Shown here: positions 27,744-36,127 of the stretch, piece by piece | How positions within the stretch are numbered: position 1 is the first letter of the stretch | How the letters are laid out: the number at the start of each line of letters is the position of its first letter | Source: Coprobacillus cateniformis | Lineage (GTDB): Bacteria; Bacillota_I; Bacilli_A; Erysipelotrichales; Coprobacillaceae | Reading direction: 5' to 3' | Assembly: GCF_009767585.1 (NCBI RefSeq) | Contig: NZ_WSNW01000001.1 | Span: 771,990 to 835,989, forward strand | Length of the DNA stretch: 64,000 nt | Notes under the pieces: model-generated | What the model was told of the DNA's origin: nothing | The model's input: only the letters and a program-made list of their open reading frames with translations | The model's database searches: none | Translations under genes and position numbers: made by a program

Positions 27744-28448
27744 TTATTTATTTTGCATACGCGCTAAAACTGCTTTATATGTTTGAATTAAATCCCCAAT
27801 ATCTTGTCTAAATACATCTTTATCATATTTCTGGTTTGTATCAACATCCCATAAACGGCATGAATCAGGTGAAATTTCATCTGCCAATAAGATCTCTCCA
27901 TTTTCAGTTTTTCCAAACTCAATTTTAAAATCAACCAATTTCAGGTTTAATTTTAAGAAAAACTCTTTTAACAATTCATTAATTTTCAAAGTTGTATCTC
28001 GGATATATGCTAATTCTTCACGTGTTGCAAGTTTTAAAGCAATAGCGTGATCACTGTTGATTAATGGATCACCGTAATCATCATTTTTATAACATAACTC
28101 AAAGATGGGTTCATCTAAAACAACACCTTCAGGAAATCCTAATCTTTTACAAAAAGATCCTGCTGTCATATTTCTAATAATAACTTCTAATGGAAAGATT
28201 TCCACTTTCTTCACTTTGATATCACGGTCATTGATTTTTTCAATCATATGAGTTTTGATTCCAGCTTCCTCTAACATATCAAAAATAATACTTGAGATTG
28301 TGTTATTTAAAACACCTTTTCCTTCAAATTGATCATGTTTTACACCATTACCAGCTGTTGCATCATCTTTATAATGGATAATATATTCATCTTCTTTATC
28401 TGTCTTATAAACTTGTTTTGCTTTTCCTTCATACAATAATTCTGCCAT
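27744..28448 (-). CDS. purC: Phosphoribosylaminoimidazole-succinocarboxamide synthase
   Basis: This 234-residue SAICAR synthetase has LLYEGKAKQVYKTD, KDDATAGNGVKHDQ, EVIIRNMTAGSFCKR and the late ADEISPDSCRLWD, all family signatures. It couples aspartate to CAIR with ATP. It starts 16 bases after purE ends. Confidence 0.96.
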   Translation of the reverse strand: MAELLYEGKAKQVYKTDKEDEYIIHYKDDATAGNGVKHDQFEGKGVLNNTISSIIFDMLEEAGIKTHMIEKINDRDIKVKKVEIFPLEVIIRNMTAGSFCKRLGFPEGVVLDEPIFELCYKNDDYGDPLINSDHAIALKLATREELAYIRDTTLKINELLKEFFLKLNLKLVDFKIEFGKTENGEILLADEISPDSCRLWDVDTNQKYDKDVFRQDIGDLIQTYKAVLARMQNK

Positions 28449-28464
28449 TTTTTCTTTGCACCTT

Positions 28465-28953
28465 TTATTTAAATTTTTCTATCATTTGATCATTAGCACG
28501 CATTGCTTGTACTTCCATGTCTTTTCTATAAGCCATTAATTTTTCTTTAATACTATCATGTTTAATAGCCATAATTTGTAATGCTAAATAAGCAGCATTC
28601 TTGCTTCCATTAATAGCCACTGTTGCAACGGGAATTCCAGAAGGCATTTGAACAATTGATAACAATGCATCCATACCATCTAATGTTGCACCACTAATAG
28701 GTACACCAATCACTGGTAATACAGTTTGTGAAGCCACAACACCTGGTAAAGCCGCTGCCATTCCGGCTGCTGTAATGATCACTTCTGTTCCATCAGTTTC
28801 TGTTTCTTGAATAAATGTACTTAATCCTAAATGAGCACGATGTGCTGAAAGACATCTCACGTTTACTTCCACACCATAATCCTTTAAAATCTCTACAGCT
28901 GGTTCAACTTTTCCTAAATCACTTGTTGAACCCATAATAATTGCAACTTTCAT
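28465..28953 (-). CDS. purE: N5-CAIR mutase / AIR carboxylase catalytic subunit
   Basis: This 162-residue protein has the class I PurE start VAIIMGSTSDLGKVEPA, SAHRAHLGL (active-site His) and AAGMAAALPGVVASQTVLPVIGVP. The ATG at 28953 has AGGAAGAAG upstream; ten earlier codons are open but carry no good site. No purK is present in the window. Class I PurE normally needs PurK, so purK must lie elsewhere or the enzyme works from high bicarbonate. Confidence 0.93.
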   Translation of the reverse strand: MKVAIIMGSTSDLGKVEPAVEILKDYGVEVNVRCLSAHRAHLGLSTFIQETETDGTEVIITAAGMAAALPGVVASQTVLPVIGVPISGATLDGMDALLSIVQMPSGIPVATVAINGSKNAAYLALQIMAIKHDSIKEKLMAYRKDMEVQAMRANDQMIEKFK

Positions 28954-29001
28954 TTTTCTTCTTCCTTTCTTCTTAAACGCCAAAAGAGACAGTTGTCTCT
29001 T

Positions 29002-30672
29002 CTAGAATAAACCTACTATTTTTCCTTCTTCGTCAATATCCATATTGACAGCAGCTGGAACTTTAGGAAGTCCAGGCATACGCATGATATCACCACTAAT
29101 AGCCACCAAGAAACCTGCTCCAGTATTAGGAATCAAATCACTAATAGTTACTTTAAAACCACTAGGTTTTCCTAATAATGTTGGATCATCAGACAAAGAA
29201 TATTGTGTTTTCGCAACACAGATTGGCAAATTACCCAATCCTTGTGATTCATATTTCTTCATCTTATTTAAAACTTTCTTAGAGAAAGTGACATCATCTG
29301 CACCATATATTTCTTTTGCAATCGTCTTAATTTTATCAGCAATAGGTAAATCAAGACTATAAATCGGAGCAAAATGAGCTTCATCTTTTGCTAAAATATC
29401 TAGTAATTTTTCAGCTAACTCAATTCCACCTTCTGCACCCTTTTCCCAAACCTTACTAATTGCTACATCAACACCCTTAGCCTGACAAATTTCATTTAAT
29501 AACTGTAATTCTGCTTCTGTATCTGTTGGGAAAGCATTAATTGCAACAATGCTTGGTAAATTGTATTTCGCAATATTTTCAATATGCTTTTCAAGATTTT
29601 CAATCCCTGCTCTTAAAGCATCTAAATTTTCTTCATTTAAATCTTTTTTAGCAACACCTCCATGCATCTTTAGAGCACGAACTGTTGCAACAATAACAAC
29701 TGCATCAGGAGAAAGTTCCGCTTGACGACATTTAATATCTAAGAACTTCTCGGCACCTAAATCAGCACCAAAACCTGCTTCTGTAATAGCATAATCGCCT
29801 AATTTCATAGCTAACTGTGTCGCCATAACAGAATTACATCCATGAGCAATATTTGCAAAAGGACCGCCATGAACAAAAACAGGTGTATGATCTAATGTTT
29901 GAACTAAATTTGGTTTAATCGCATCTTTCAACAATAAAGTCACAGCCCCAGTCGCTTTAATATCATTAACTGTAACAGGTTCACCAGCATGATTATATGC
30001 AACAATCATACGTCCTGCACGTGCTTTTAAATCTTCTAATGATGTTGCCAAACATAATATAGCCATAACTTCACTTGCTACACTAATATCAAATCCATCT
30101 TCTCTAGGTACACCATTGACCTTTCCGCCAAGTCCAACAACAATATGACGTAAAGCACGATCATTTAAATCAACAACGCGCTTCCAAACAATTTGTCTTG
30201 TATCAATATCTAATGGATTCCCCTGTTGAATAGAGTTATCAAGCATAGCTGCAATCAAATTATTAGCAGTTGTAATAGCATGAATATCTCCAGTAAAATG
30301 AAGATTAATATCTTCCATTGGAACAACTTGTGCATACCCCCCACCTGCTGCTCCACCCTTAACACCAAAACAAGGCCCTAAACTTGGTTCTCGCATAGCC
30401 ACAACTGATTTTTTTCCTAGTTTGTTTAAGGCTTGTGACAAGCCAATCATTGTTGTTGTTTTTCCTTCTCCAGCAGGAGTCGGATTAATTGCTGTAACAA
30501 GAATCAATTTTCCATCTTCATTGTTTTTGAGTTTTGAAATGGCTTCTAAAGAAATTTTAGCTTTATACTTTCCATAAAGCTCTAAATCATCTTCATCCAA
30601 CCCTACTTTTTGAGCAATTTCTTTAATTGGTTTCATTTTAGCACTTTGTGCGATTTCTACATCTGTTAACAT
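29002..30672 (-). CDS. fhs: Formate-tetrahydrofolate ligase
   Basis: This 556-residue ligase makes 10-formyl-tetrahydrofolate from formate, ATP and tetrahydrofolate. Its P-loop is PTPAGEGKTTTMIGLSQAL and the nearby EPSLGPCFGVKGGAAGGGYAQV is a family signature; the later VHGGPFANIAHGCNS is also diagnostic. As first gene of the purine operon, it supplies the formyl donor used by PurN and PurH downstream. It stands directly behind the ZTP riboswitch, which senses shortage of that same cofactor. Confidence 0.97.
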   Translation of the reverse strand: MLTDVEIAQSAKMKPIKEIAQKVGLDEDDLELYGKYKAKISLEAISKLKNNEDGKLILVTAINPTPAGEGKTTTMIGLSQALNKLGKKSVVAMREPSLGPCFGVKGGAAGGGYAQVVPMEDINLHFTGDIHAITTANNLIAAMLDNSIQQGNPLDIDTRQIVWKRVVDLNDRALRHIVVGLGGKVNGVPREDGFDISVASEVMAILCLATSLEDLKARAGRMIVAYNHAGEPVTVNDIKATGAVTLLLKDAIKPNLVQTLDHTPVFVHGGPFANIAHGCNSVMATQLAMKLGDYAITEAGFGADLGAEKFLDIKCRQAELSPDAVVIVATVRALKMHGGVAKKDLNEENLDALRAGIENLEKHIENIAKYNLPSIVAINAFPTDTEAELQLLNEICQAKGVDVAISKVWEKGAEGGIELAEKLLDILAKDEAHFAPIYSLDLPIADKIKTIAKEIYGADDVTFSKKVLNKMKKYESQGLGNLPICVAKTQYSLSDDPTLLGKPSGFKVTISDLIPNTGAGFLVAISGDIMRMPGLPKVPAAVNMDIDEEGKIVGLF

Positions 30673-30774
30673 AATGCCACCCTTTCTTTTTCACTTTTTT
30701 ATCAAGGACTTCAACACTTCTTTTATACCATAAATCGTGGTTTTTCACCAGTGTAATTGCTATCATTTATAGAA

Positions 30775-30880
30775 AAACCAAAAAAAGAGCCTACTCGTCC
30801 AGACATTTGCCCAGACGGTCGACTCTTTCCTATTATACTCCATGTGGTTCATTCCACTTCCGCCAGTTGTATAACTAAGT
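30775..30880 (-). ncRNA. ZTP (pfl) riboswitch with expression-platform terminator
   Basis: On the minus strand ACTGGCGGAAG is followed by CCACATGGAG and then the pseudoknot-forming GACCGTCTGGGCA, the conserved blocks of the pfl/ZTP aptamer. An AAAGAGTC...GGCTCTTT stem with T7 (30,779-30,833) overlaps the last block. This is the standard ON switch: ZTP or ZMP binding should prevent the terminator. These riboswitches are known to control fhs and pur genes. The 100 bases from here to fhs hold no gene that I can see. Confidence 0.93.
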
Positions 30881-30882
30881 GA

Positions 30883-30911
30883 ATAATATCATTTCTTGTA
30901 TCATATTTCAA
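30883..30911 (-). promoter_or_regulatory. Promoter of the purine operon
   Basis: On the minus strand TTGAAA and TATTAT are separated by 17 bases. The start is expected near 30,875, at the 5' edge of the riboswitch. Confidence 0.85.
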
Positions 30912-30939
30912 CCAAATTCCGACATTTTTTCATGAAATT

Positions 30940-31641
30940 TTAATAGCAATTGAGGAATGATTGAATAGCATCATCAATAACTTCTTTATTCATAGCAGAA
31001 GTTGGAACACTATCTCCATTATCCAGCCTTAACTCTCCACTTTTAATCAATTCAATATGCTCCATATTCACAAAATATCGCGGATGCATCTGAAAAAAAT
31101 GATACTCTACTAACATTTGCTTAGTTCTTTTTAAATCCTCAAAGAACCCTTTGTATCGTCCTTTTGTCGTCACTACCACTGTTTCTCTCATACCTGTTTC
31201 AATATATTCAATTTCACTAGGCACTAAATTCAAAACTTCTCCTGTCAATGAGAAAAAATGAATTTGAAAATGAAGCTTTTTATAAACTTCTAAAGCTCTT
31301 TGAAACTCACTTGCTAATAATTTTTCTTGTGGTTTCATTAACAATTGAAAACCGTCCGCTCTAAACACCTCATGCATATATTTATAATCATCACATACAA
31401 AGAAAAGAATACAATCAGGATTTTTTTCCTTTAACATTTTCCCTAATTCAAATCCATTTCTCCCATTAATAATTCCTCCTAAAAAAGCCATATCATATTC
31501 CTCACGTTCTAAACGTTTAGCAACCCCTGGAGTTTGTGTATAACTTTCAAACACCAACTCTTCATCACAAGGAAATGATTTCAATTTTTCGATTAAATGA
31601 TCTACATAATCTCCATTTTCTTCACATACTAGTATTTTCAT
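30940..31641 (-). CDS. LytTR-family response regulator with degenerate receiver
   Basis: This 233-residue protein has a receiver-like domain (1 to about 120) and a LytTR DNA-binding domain (about 135-233, with IEYIETGMRETVVVTTKGRY and FFQMHPRYFVNMEHIE). In normal receivers the phospho-acceptor Asp sits in a motif like LDIxMPGxNGFEL. Here the aligned stretch is LGGIINGRNGFEL, so the Asp is Gly. The Lys near position 105 (LLMKPQ) is kept. It is therefore likely controlled without phosphorylation. The ATG at 31641 has AGGAGGCG. It is divergent from an ABC transporter gene set, its probable target; no histidine kinase is nearby. Confidence 0.88.
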   Translation of the reverse strand: MKILVCEENGDYVDHLIEKLKSFPCDEELVFESYTQTPGVAKRLEREEYDMAFLGGIINGRNGFELGKMLKEKNPDCILFFVCDDYKYMHEVFRADGFQLLMKPQEKLLASEFQRALEVYKKLHFQIHFFSLTGEVLNLVPSEIEYIETGMRETVVVTTKGRYKGFFEDLKRTKQMLVEYHFFQMHPRYFVNMEHIELIKSGELRLDNGDSVPTSAMNKEVIDDAIQSFLNCY

Positions 31642-31696
31642 AATTTCGCCTCCTATATACATCTTCTATTTTACACTATATTTCAACAAAAAAGAT

Positions 31697-31739
31697 GCCA
31701 CTTTTACGCCATTTTGTGCACTTTTTAAGCCAAAAGTCC
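31697..31739. promoter_or_regulatory. Four phased repeats between the LytTR gene and the ABC transporter
   Basis: Copies of GCCA(C)TTTT-like sequence start at 31697, 31708, 31718 and 31729 (GCCACTTTTAC, GCCATTTTGT, GCACTTTTTAA, GCCAAAAGTC). The spacing of 10-11 bases is one helical turn. They lie in the 140-base divergent region, a likely binding array for the LytTR protein. Confidence 0.6.
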
Positions 31740-31802
31740 GTTTTCAACATTTTTAGTATAGAGTTTAATTTTGATTTGAGTTATCAATAAAGGAGGAATA
31801 AT

Positions 31803-32645
31803 ATGAAAAAACTCAAAGCATTATGGTTGCCTTTTTTAACAAAAGAGAAAGCCTTATTTATTCTCTTTATTTTCATTCTTATCAATATATGTATCTATGT
31901 TGCTTACAACAGTTCCATCTATTCATATGATGGTTATATTGAAACATATTCACAAGCTGGTTTAGAATTCTTTTATTATTTGCATTGCATAGGTATAAAT
32001 CCCTTTTTGTTTATGGTTATGATGCTTTTGATACCAAATATAATGTCATATGATTTCTTAAATATTCATCAAAATCATACTTCATATTTCATAGAAACCC
32101 GACTTCATAAAAGTCAATATTATAAACATATTTTCATAAGAAATATCTGTTTATCCTTCTTCATAACATTTATTATTGAAATTTTTATTCTTTTAATAAT
32201 TCATATTTTCTATGCACCTATTCAATTTAATACGATGAATTATCCAGAACTATACTATCGAAAAACTCAAATTCTTTCAAGCAATGAATATCTGAGTTTA
32301 TTTGCATTTATTAACCTAACAGCAATAGGATATGCTTTAGTATCAAGTTTAGTGTTTTCACTACAAGTCATAATTACCAACAAATACATTTATCGTTGTT
32401 TTGGTGTCATTTTTGGAATACTTCTGGTTTTAATACCTGCTCTTGTTCAAGGATATTTACCTATATCAGAAACTGCTTTTATTTTTCAAGTCAATAACAT
32501 CGTTGCTTTAGGAATGGAAAATGTTCGACCCAATCCCTTTGGTCTTTCACATTTTGGATTATATATGTCATGTTTCATTATTTATAGTTTCATAAGTTAT
32601 TTTGCTTATCACAAAATGCTGAAATGGAGAAAACATTATGATTAA
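31803..32645 (+). CDS. Membrane protein, putative ABC transporter permease subunit
   Basis: This 280-residue protein has about six hydrophobic segments, starting with ALFILFIFILINICIYVAYN, and a hydrophilic insert around 100-150. AAAGGAGG precedes the ATG. It overlaps the next membrane protein by eight bases and is followed by an ABC ATPase, so it is likely a permease of an ABC-2-like exporter. No specific family can be named from sequence alone. It is first in a unit divergent from the LytTR regulator, an arrangement often seen for peptide or antibiotic efflux and immunity transporters. Confidence 0.7.
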   Translation: MKKLKALWLPFLTKEKALFILFIFILINICIYVAYNSSIYSYDGYIETYSQAGLEFFYYLHCIGINPFLFMVMMLLIPNIMSYDFLNIHQNHTSYFIETRLHKSQYYKHIFIRNICLSFFITFIIEIFILLIIHIFYAPIQFNTMNYPELYYRKTQILSSNEYLSLFAFINLTAIGYALVSSLVFSLQVIITNKYIYRCFGVIFGILLVLIPALVQGYLPISETAFIFQVNNIVALGMENVRPNPFGLSHFGLYMSCFIIYSFISYFAYHKMLKWRKHYD

Positions 32646-33135
32646 ATCATTTTATCGTTTAGTTGATAAAAAAATGATTGCTTTACTCATCCTGATGTTA
32701 GTGATATCGCCGACACTTTGTGGTAAAAACACCTATACAATTTGTTTAATATATTCGCATTATTTAACAATTTATATGAATAATGTCTATCTCTTGATGA
32801 TGTACCAATATGCATCACGATGTCAAACTTTATCCGCTTATATAATTACACGAATTGGACAACAGAAATTCTATCAAATTGTTTACTGGATATTTATAAG
32901 TATTGGTTTGCTTTACACTATCATTATTTATATCAGTTATTATTTTTTCTTTGGTGCCATTCCATCAGAGTCATTTTTATTCACAATCTATTTTATGATT
33001 ATAAATATAATTGTGACTGGTCTTGAAAGTACACTTATATATTTACAAGTTGGTACCAAAAAGAATTTACTTTATTTGATTTTCCCTATAATTATCAATG
33101 TCTTATTTCATTTTTTATATACAAATTTATACTAA
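32638..33135 (+). CDS. Small membrane protein of the ABC transporter unit
   Basis: This 165-residue protein is almost entirely hydrophobic, with about five membrane segments. Its ATG overlaps the previous stop by eight bases (ATGATTAA). I do not recognise a family. By position it is a second permease-like subunit of the transporter whose ATPase follows 13 bases downstream. Confidence 0.65.
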   Translation: MIKSFYRLVDKKMIALLILMLVISPTLCGKNTYTICLIYSHYLTIYMNNVYLLMMYQYASRCQTLSAYIITRIGQQKFYQIVYWIFISIGLLYTIIIYISYYFFFGAIPSESFLFTIYFMIINIIVTGLESTLIYLQVGTKKNLLYLIFPIIINVLFHFLYTNLY

Positions 33136-33148
33136 AGGAGAATATCAT

Positions 33149-33757
33149 ATGTTAGAAATACATGATTTAACCAAAAAATTTCATCAGCATACTGTTTTAG
33201 ATCATTTAAACATGATAGTTCATAAAGGTGACTTAATCTACATTCATGGCATTAATGGGTCTGGGAAATCTACACTTTTTAAATTAATCTGTGATATCTT
33301 AGAACCAGACAATGGGTGTATTATATTATCAGAACAGGCTCATATTGGAGCACTTATTGAAAATCCAGGTTTTTTAGAACGAGAGACTGGTATGTATAAT
33401 CTCAAATTCTTAGCTCACCTCAATCATCATTTTTATGAAGACAAAATTATGCAACTTTGTAATGACTTCCAACTTGATATTCAAAGCCATACCAAAGTAA
33501 AAGATTATTCATTAGGTATGCGGCAAAAGCTTGGAATTATTCAAGCACTTATGGAAGATCAGAACTTTATACTATTAGATGAACCAACAAGAGGTTTAGA
33601 TGAAGATTCAGTGAAAGCTTTTTGTCACCTTATTAATGATCTTCACAATCAAAATAAGACAATTATTATTGCTGCTCATGAATATCTTAGAGAAATTCAT
33701 TATAATAAGATTCTGCATTTAAAAAATGGTCTATTAATTGAAGATGAAGTATTATAA
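33149..33757 (+). CDS. ABC transporter ATP-binding protein
   Basis: This 202-residue ATPase has Walker A GINGSGKSTLF, signature YSLGMRQKLG, Walker B FILLDEPTRGLD and the switch His in AAHE. It is the core ATPase domain with no extra domain. The ATG at 33149 follows AAAGGAG; an open frame extends 17 codons upstream but is inside the previous gene. It energises the membrane proteins on either side. The signature SLGMRQKLG is common in CcmA-type exporters, including lantibiotic immunity systems. Substrate unknown. Confidence 0.9.
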   Translation: MLEIHDLTKKFHQHTVLDHLNMIVHKGDLIYIHGINGSGKSTLFKLICDILEPDNGCIILSEQAHIGALIENPGFLERETGMYNLKFLAHLNHHFYEDKIMQLCNDFQLDIQSHTKVKDYSLGMRQKLGIIQALMEDQNFILLDEPTRGLDEDSVKAFCHLINDLHNQNKTIIIAAHEYLREIHYNKILHLKNGLLIEDEVL

Positions 33758-34199
33758 AGTTTTGTTTATATATATTTGTATTGTTTTTGGATTACTTCAA
33801 TTGTATGATTCATTAACTGTTACACAAATACTTATACATTATCCATATTTCGATTTAAAATATTTTATCTTTCTATTTATTCAATTTTTCTGGGTTACAT
33901 TGCTTTTTCAATATGTTTATCAATACATCTCCTTATATACACTCATATGTATAAGATTGACAAAAAAAGACTTTATTCGCATTTGGATAACTAAATTTGT
34001 GCAATTTTCTCTGTTTTACTACTTCCTGCATATTGCAATATTTTTATTCTTTTCTTTACAAATACCTCTTTTTCTATTATCCTTAAACCTGTTCATAGAA
34101 AGTCTAAGCCTTGCTTTTATTATACATTTTCAAAAAACCTGGGATTATAGTTACATTTTTATCATTATTGTGATGATTTGTATTCATTTTGTAGTATAA
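33744..34199 (+). CDS. Small membrane protein, last subunit of the ABC unit
   Basis: This 151-residue protein has about four hydrophobic segments and many aromatic residues. Its ATG at 33744 lies inside the ATPase gene (14-base overlap). A TTG at 33738 is another possible start. I recognise no family. The overlap makes co-translation with the ATPase likely. Confidence 0.6.
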   Translation: MKYYKVLFIYICIVFGLLQLYDSLTVTQILIHYPYFDLKYFIFLFIQFFWVTLLFQYVYQYISLYTLICIRLTKKDFIRIWITKFVQFSLFYYFLHIAIFLFFSLQIPLFLLSLNLFIESLSLAFIIHFQKTWDYSYIFIIIVMICIHFVV

Positions 34200-34230
34200 T
34201 AAAAGTATAAAGAAATGAGGGATAACATAT

Positions 34231-34413
34231 ATGAGTAGTATAGACAAGGCAAATGATTTGATATATGAGACTTTAATGTCTCTCATCGAATTTAATAACA
34301 GTGATTTATCGCTTAAACAAAAAAAAGAAGTATCTGAAATTATTGATAATTTAGAAGAAGTGCGACATATACTCTTTGAAATGAAAAATGAAATTAAATC
34401 GAGTGTTTCATAA
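34231..34413 (+). CDS. Small hypothetical protein, helical
   Basis: This 60-residue acidic protein (SSIDKANDLIYETLMSL...) is predicted to be mainly helical with heptad-like Leu/Ile spacing. A GAGGG site lies about nine bases upstream of the ATG. It is followed by a terminator, which supports it as a real gene. No family recognised. Confidence 0.55.
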   Translation: MSSIDKANDLIYETLMSLIEFNNSDLSLKQKKEVSEIIDNLEEVRHILFEMKNEIKSSVS

Positions 34414-34451
34414 ATGAATAGTTATACTTAAAATATTTTTTATATTTAAAT

Positions 34452-34490
34452 AACACTTAGACTAAAAAAAGTTTAAGTGTTATTTTTATT
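34452..34490 (+). terminator. Terminator after the small protein
   Basis: AACACTTA pairs with TAAGTGTT, extended by GACT/AGTT, followed by ATTTTTATT. It closes the ABC transporter and small-protein block. Confidence 0.8.
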
Positions 34491-34558
34491 ATCATAGTGC
34501 TTTTTCCTTCTAAAAAAGTATAATTGATGAAAACGTTGGTTGAATTCATGTTTCACTT

Positions 34559-35479
34559 CTATTCGTATTTTTCAATAAAGCGAAATATTGTTTGATAATA
34601 AAGTTCTGAATTCACCGAGCAACTATTTGCATGACCTGCTCCTTGAATAACTAATTTCTCTTTTGGACAAGTTGCTGCATTATATAATTCATTAACCATT
34701 GAAAAGGGAACAAAATTATCTTCAGCACCATGTATAAATAACATAGGTGTTTGGCTTTTCTTAACCTGTTCAATAGGTCTTACATCTTCAAGATAATAAC
34801 CAGCTCGTATCTTGGTTACAAGACTTGCCATATGCAATGCCACTTCACTTTCAATGTTATTCATATCAATATGCGCCTTAAAAATATCCCATACACTTGT
34901 ATAGCCACAATCTTCGATAATTGCTTTCACCTGGTGTGGAAGTTTTTCTCCTGCCACATCCATAACTGTTGCCCCTCCCATAGAGACTCCATATAAAATA
35001 ATAGAAGCATGAGGATCTTTAGAAAGTAGATAATCAATCCATTGAATAATATCTTCTCGATCATCCCAGCCCATTCCAATATAATCTCCTTCACTAAAGC
35101 CATGACCTCTTAAATCTGGTATCAACAAGTTATATCCAGCCTTTTTCATCTGTTTAATAGGTGAAATGATACTTGCTCCATCTCCACGATAACCATGAAC
35201 CATAATCATATAGATATGGCTATTTTGATCAATATAAGCAGCATGCAAATTAAGATCATCCTGACTTTTCAAAGAAACATTGACACTATTTTCACTTAAC
35301 CATTGTCTAGACTCTTGAGCAACTTCTTCGTTAGTTTCTATTTTTTCAGAAATATTGTGTTTAGAATAAGGATTCAATGTATAATCATATAAATAATTTC
35401 CAACATATAGAGAAATACAGGAAATAAATAAAACAATAATGATCATAGTCACAGTTATAATTTTTGCTATTTTTTTCAT
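34559..35479 (-). CDS. Membrane-anchored alpha/beta hydrolase
   Basis: This 306-residue protein starts with one membrane segment (IITVTMIIIVLFISCISLYV), so the enzyme is probably outside the cell membrane. The hydrolase domain has the oxyanion HGYRGDG, the nucleophile elbow GVSMGGATVMD, an acid in HGAEDNFVPF and a catalytic His in GAGHANS. This is the YqkD/FrsA-like group with esterase-like fold. The ATG at 35479 has AGGTGAG; a GTG nine bases earlier is less likely. Divergent from the flavin reductase-like gene. Substrate unknown. Confidence 0.82.
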   Translation of the reverse strand: MKKIAKIITVTMIIIVLFISCISLYVGNYLYDYTLNPYSKHNISEKIETNEEVAQESRQWLSENSVNVSLKSQDDLNLHAAYIDQNSHIYMIMVHGYRGDGASIISPIKQMKKAGYNLLIPDLRGHGFSEGDYIGMGWDDREDIIQWIDYLLSKDPHASIILYGVSMGGATVMDVAGEKLPHQVKAIIEDCGYTSVWDIFKAHIDMNNIESEVALHMASLVTKIRAGYYLEDVRPIEQVKKSQTPMLFIHGAEDNFVPFSMVNELYNAATCPKEKLVIQGAGHANSCSVNSELYYQTIFRFIEKYE

Positions 35480-35562
35480 TTCACTCACCTACTTTATTTA
35501 TAGACTTTTTCTTCTGTTTCTTGCATATATTATGTTATAATCTTATGCAAGGAGGAATTCGT

Positions 35563-36066
35563 ATGACTTTTCAAAAAATAGATATTAAAGATTTAAACAT
35601 GAATGCTTTTCAAGCTATTGGAAAAGATTGGATGTTAATTACTGCAGGTGATCAATCAGATGTAAATACAATGACTGCATCTTGGGGTGGTATTGGTGTC
35701 CTTTGGGGAACTGATGTTGTAACAGCATATATTCGTCCACAACGTTATACCAAAGAATTTGTAGATCAGCAGAAATGTTTTTCGCTTTCTTTCTTTGACG
35801 GCCACAAAAAAGAACTTGGTGTACTTGGCAGTGTTTCAGGTAGAGATGCAAACAAAATCAAAGATGTTGATTTTCACATCACATATCTTGAAGATGTTCC
35901 AACTTTTGAAGAGGCTCATCTTGTCTTTATTGTTGAAAAACTATATGAAGATACAATAAAACCGGAATGCTTTTTAGACCGATCTCTTGATACAAGATGG
36001 TATCCAGATAAGGATTACCATACAATGTATGTTGCAAAAATCAAAAGCATTTATAAGAAACAATAA
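35563..36066 (+). CDS. Flavin reductase-like domain protein
   Basis: This 167-residue protein has NTMTASWGGIGVLWG and a YIRPQRYTKEFVDQQKCFSLSFF stretch, as in FMN-binding flavin reductase-like proteins. The ATG at 35563 follows GGAGGAATTC; the open frame upstream is in the promoter region. These proteins bind FMN and often replace a partner in oxidoreductase systems. Nothing around it names a partner. It ends in a terminator hairpin. Confidence 0.85.
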   Translation: MTFQKIDIKDLNMNAFQAIGKDWMLITAGDQSDVNTMTASWGGIGVLWGTDVVTAYIRPQRYTKEFVDQQKCFSLSFFDGHKKELGVLGSVSGRDANKIKDVDFHITYLEDVPTFEEAHLVFIVEKLYEDTIKPECFLDRSLDTRWYPDKDYHTMYVAKIKSIYKKQ

Positions 36067-36083
36067 AGGCGAAAGCCTTTTTT
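36065..36083 (+). terminator. Short GNRA-loop terminator after the flavin reductase-like gene
   Basis: AAAGGC GAAA GCCTTTTTT overlaps the stop codon of the gene. It is compact with a stable tetraloop and T6. Confidence 0.85.
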
Positions 36084-36127
36084 GTATAAATTCTTTTTTT
36101 ATCTCCATATTATATATGGTGATAAAA

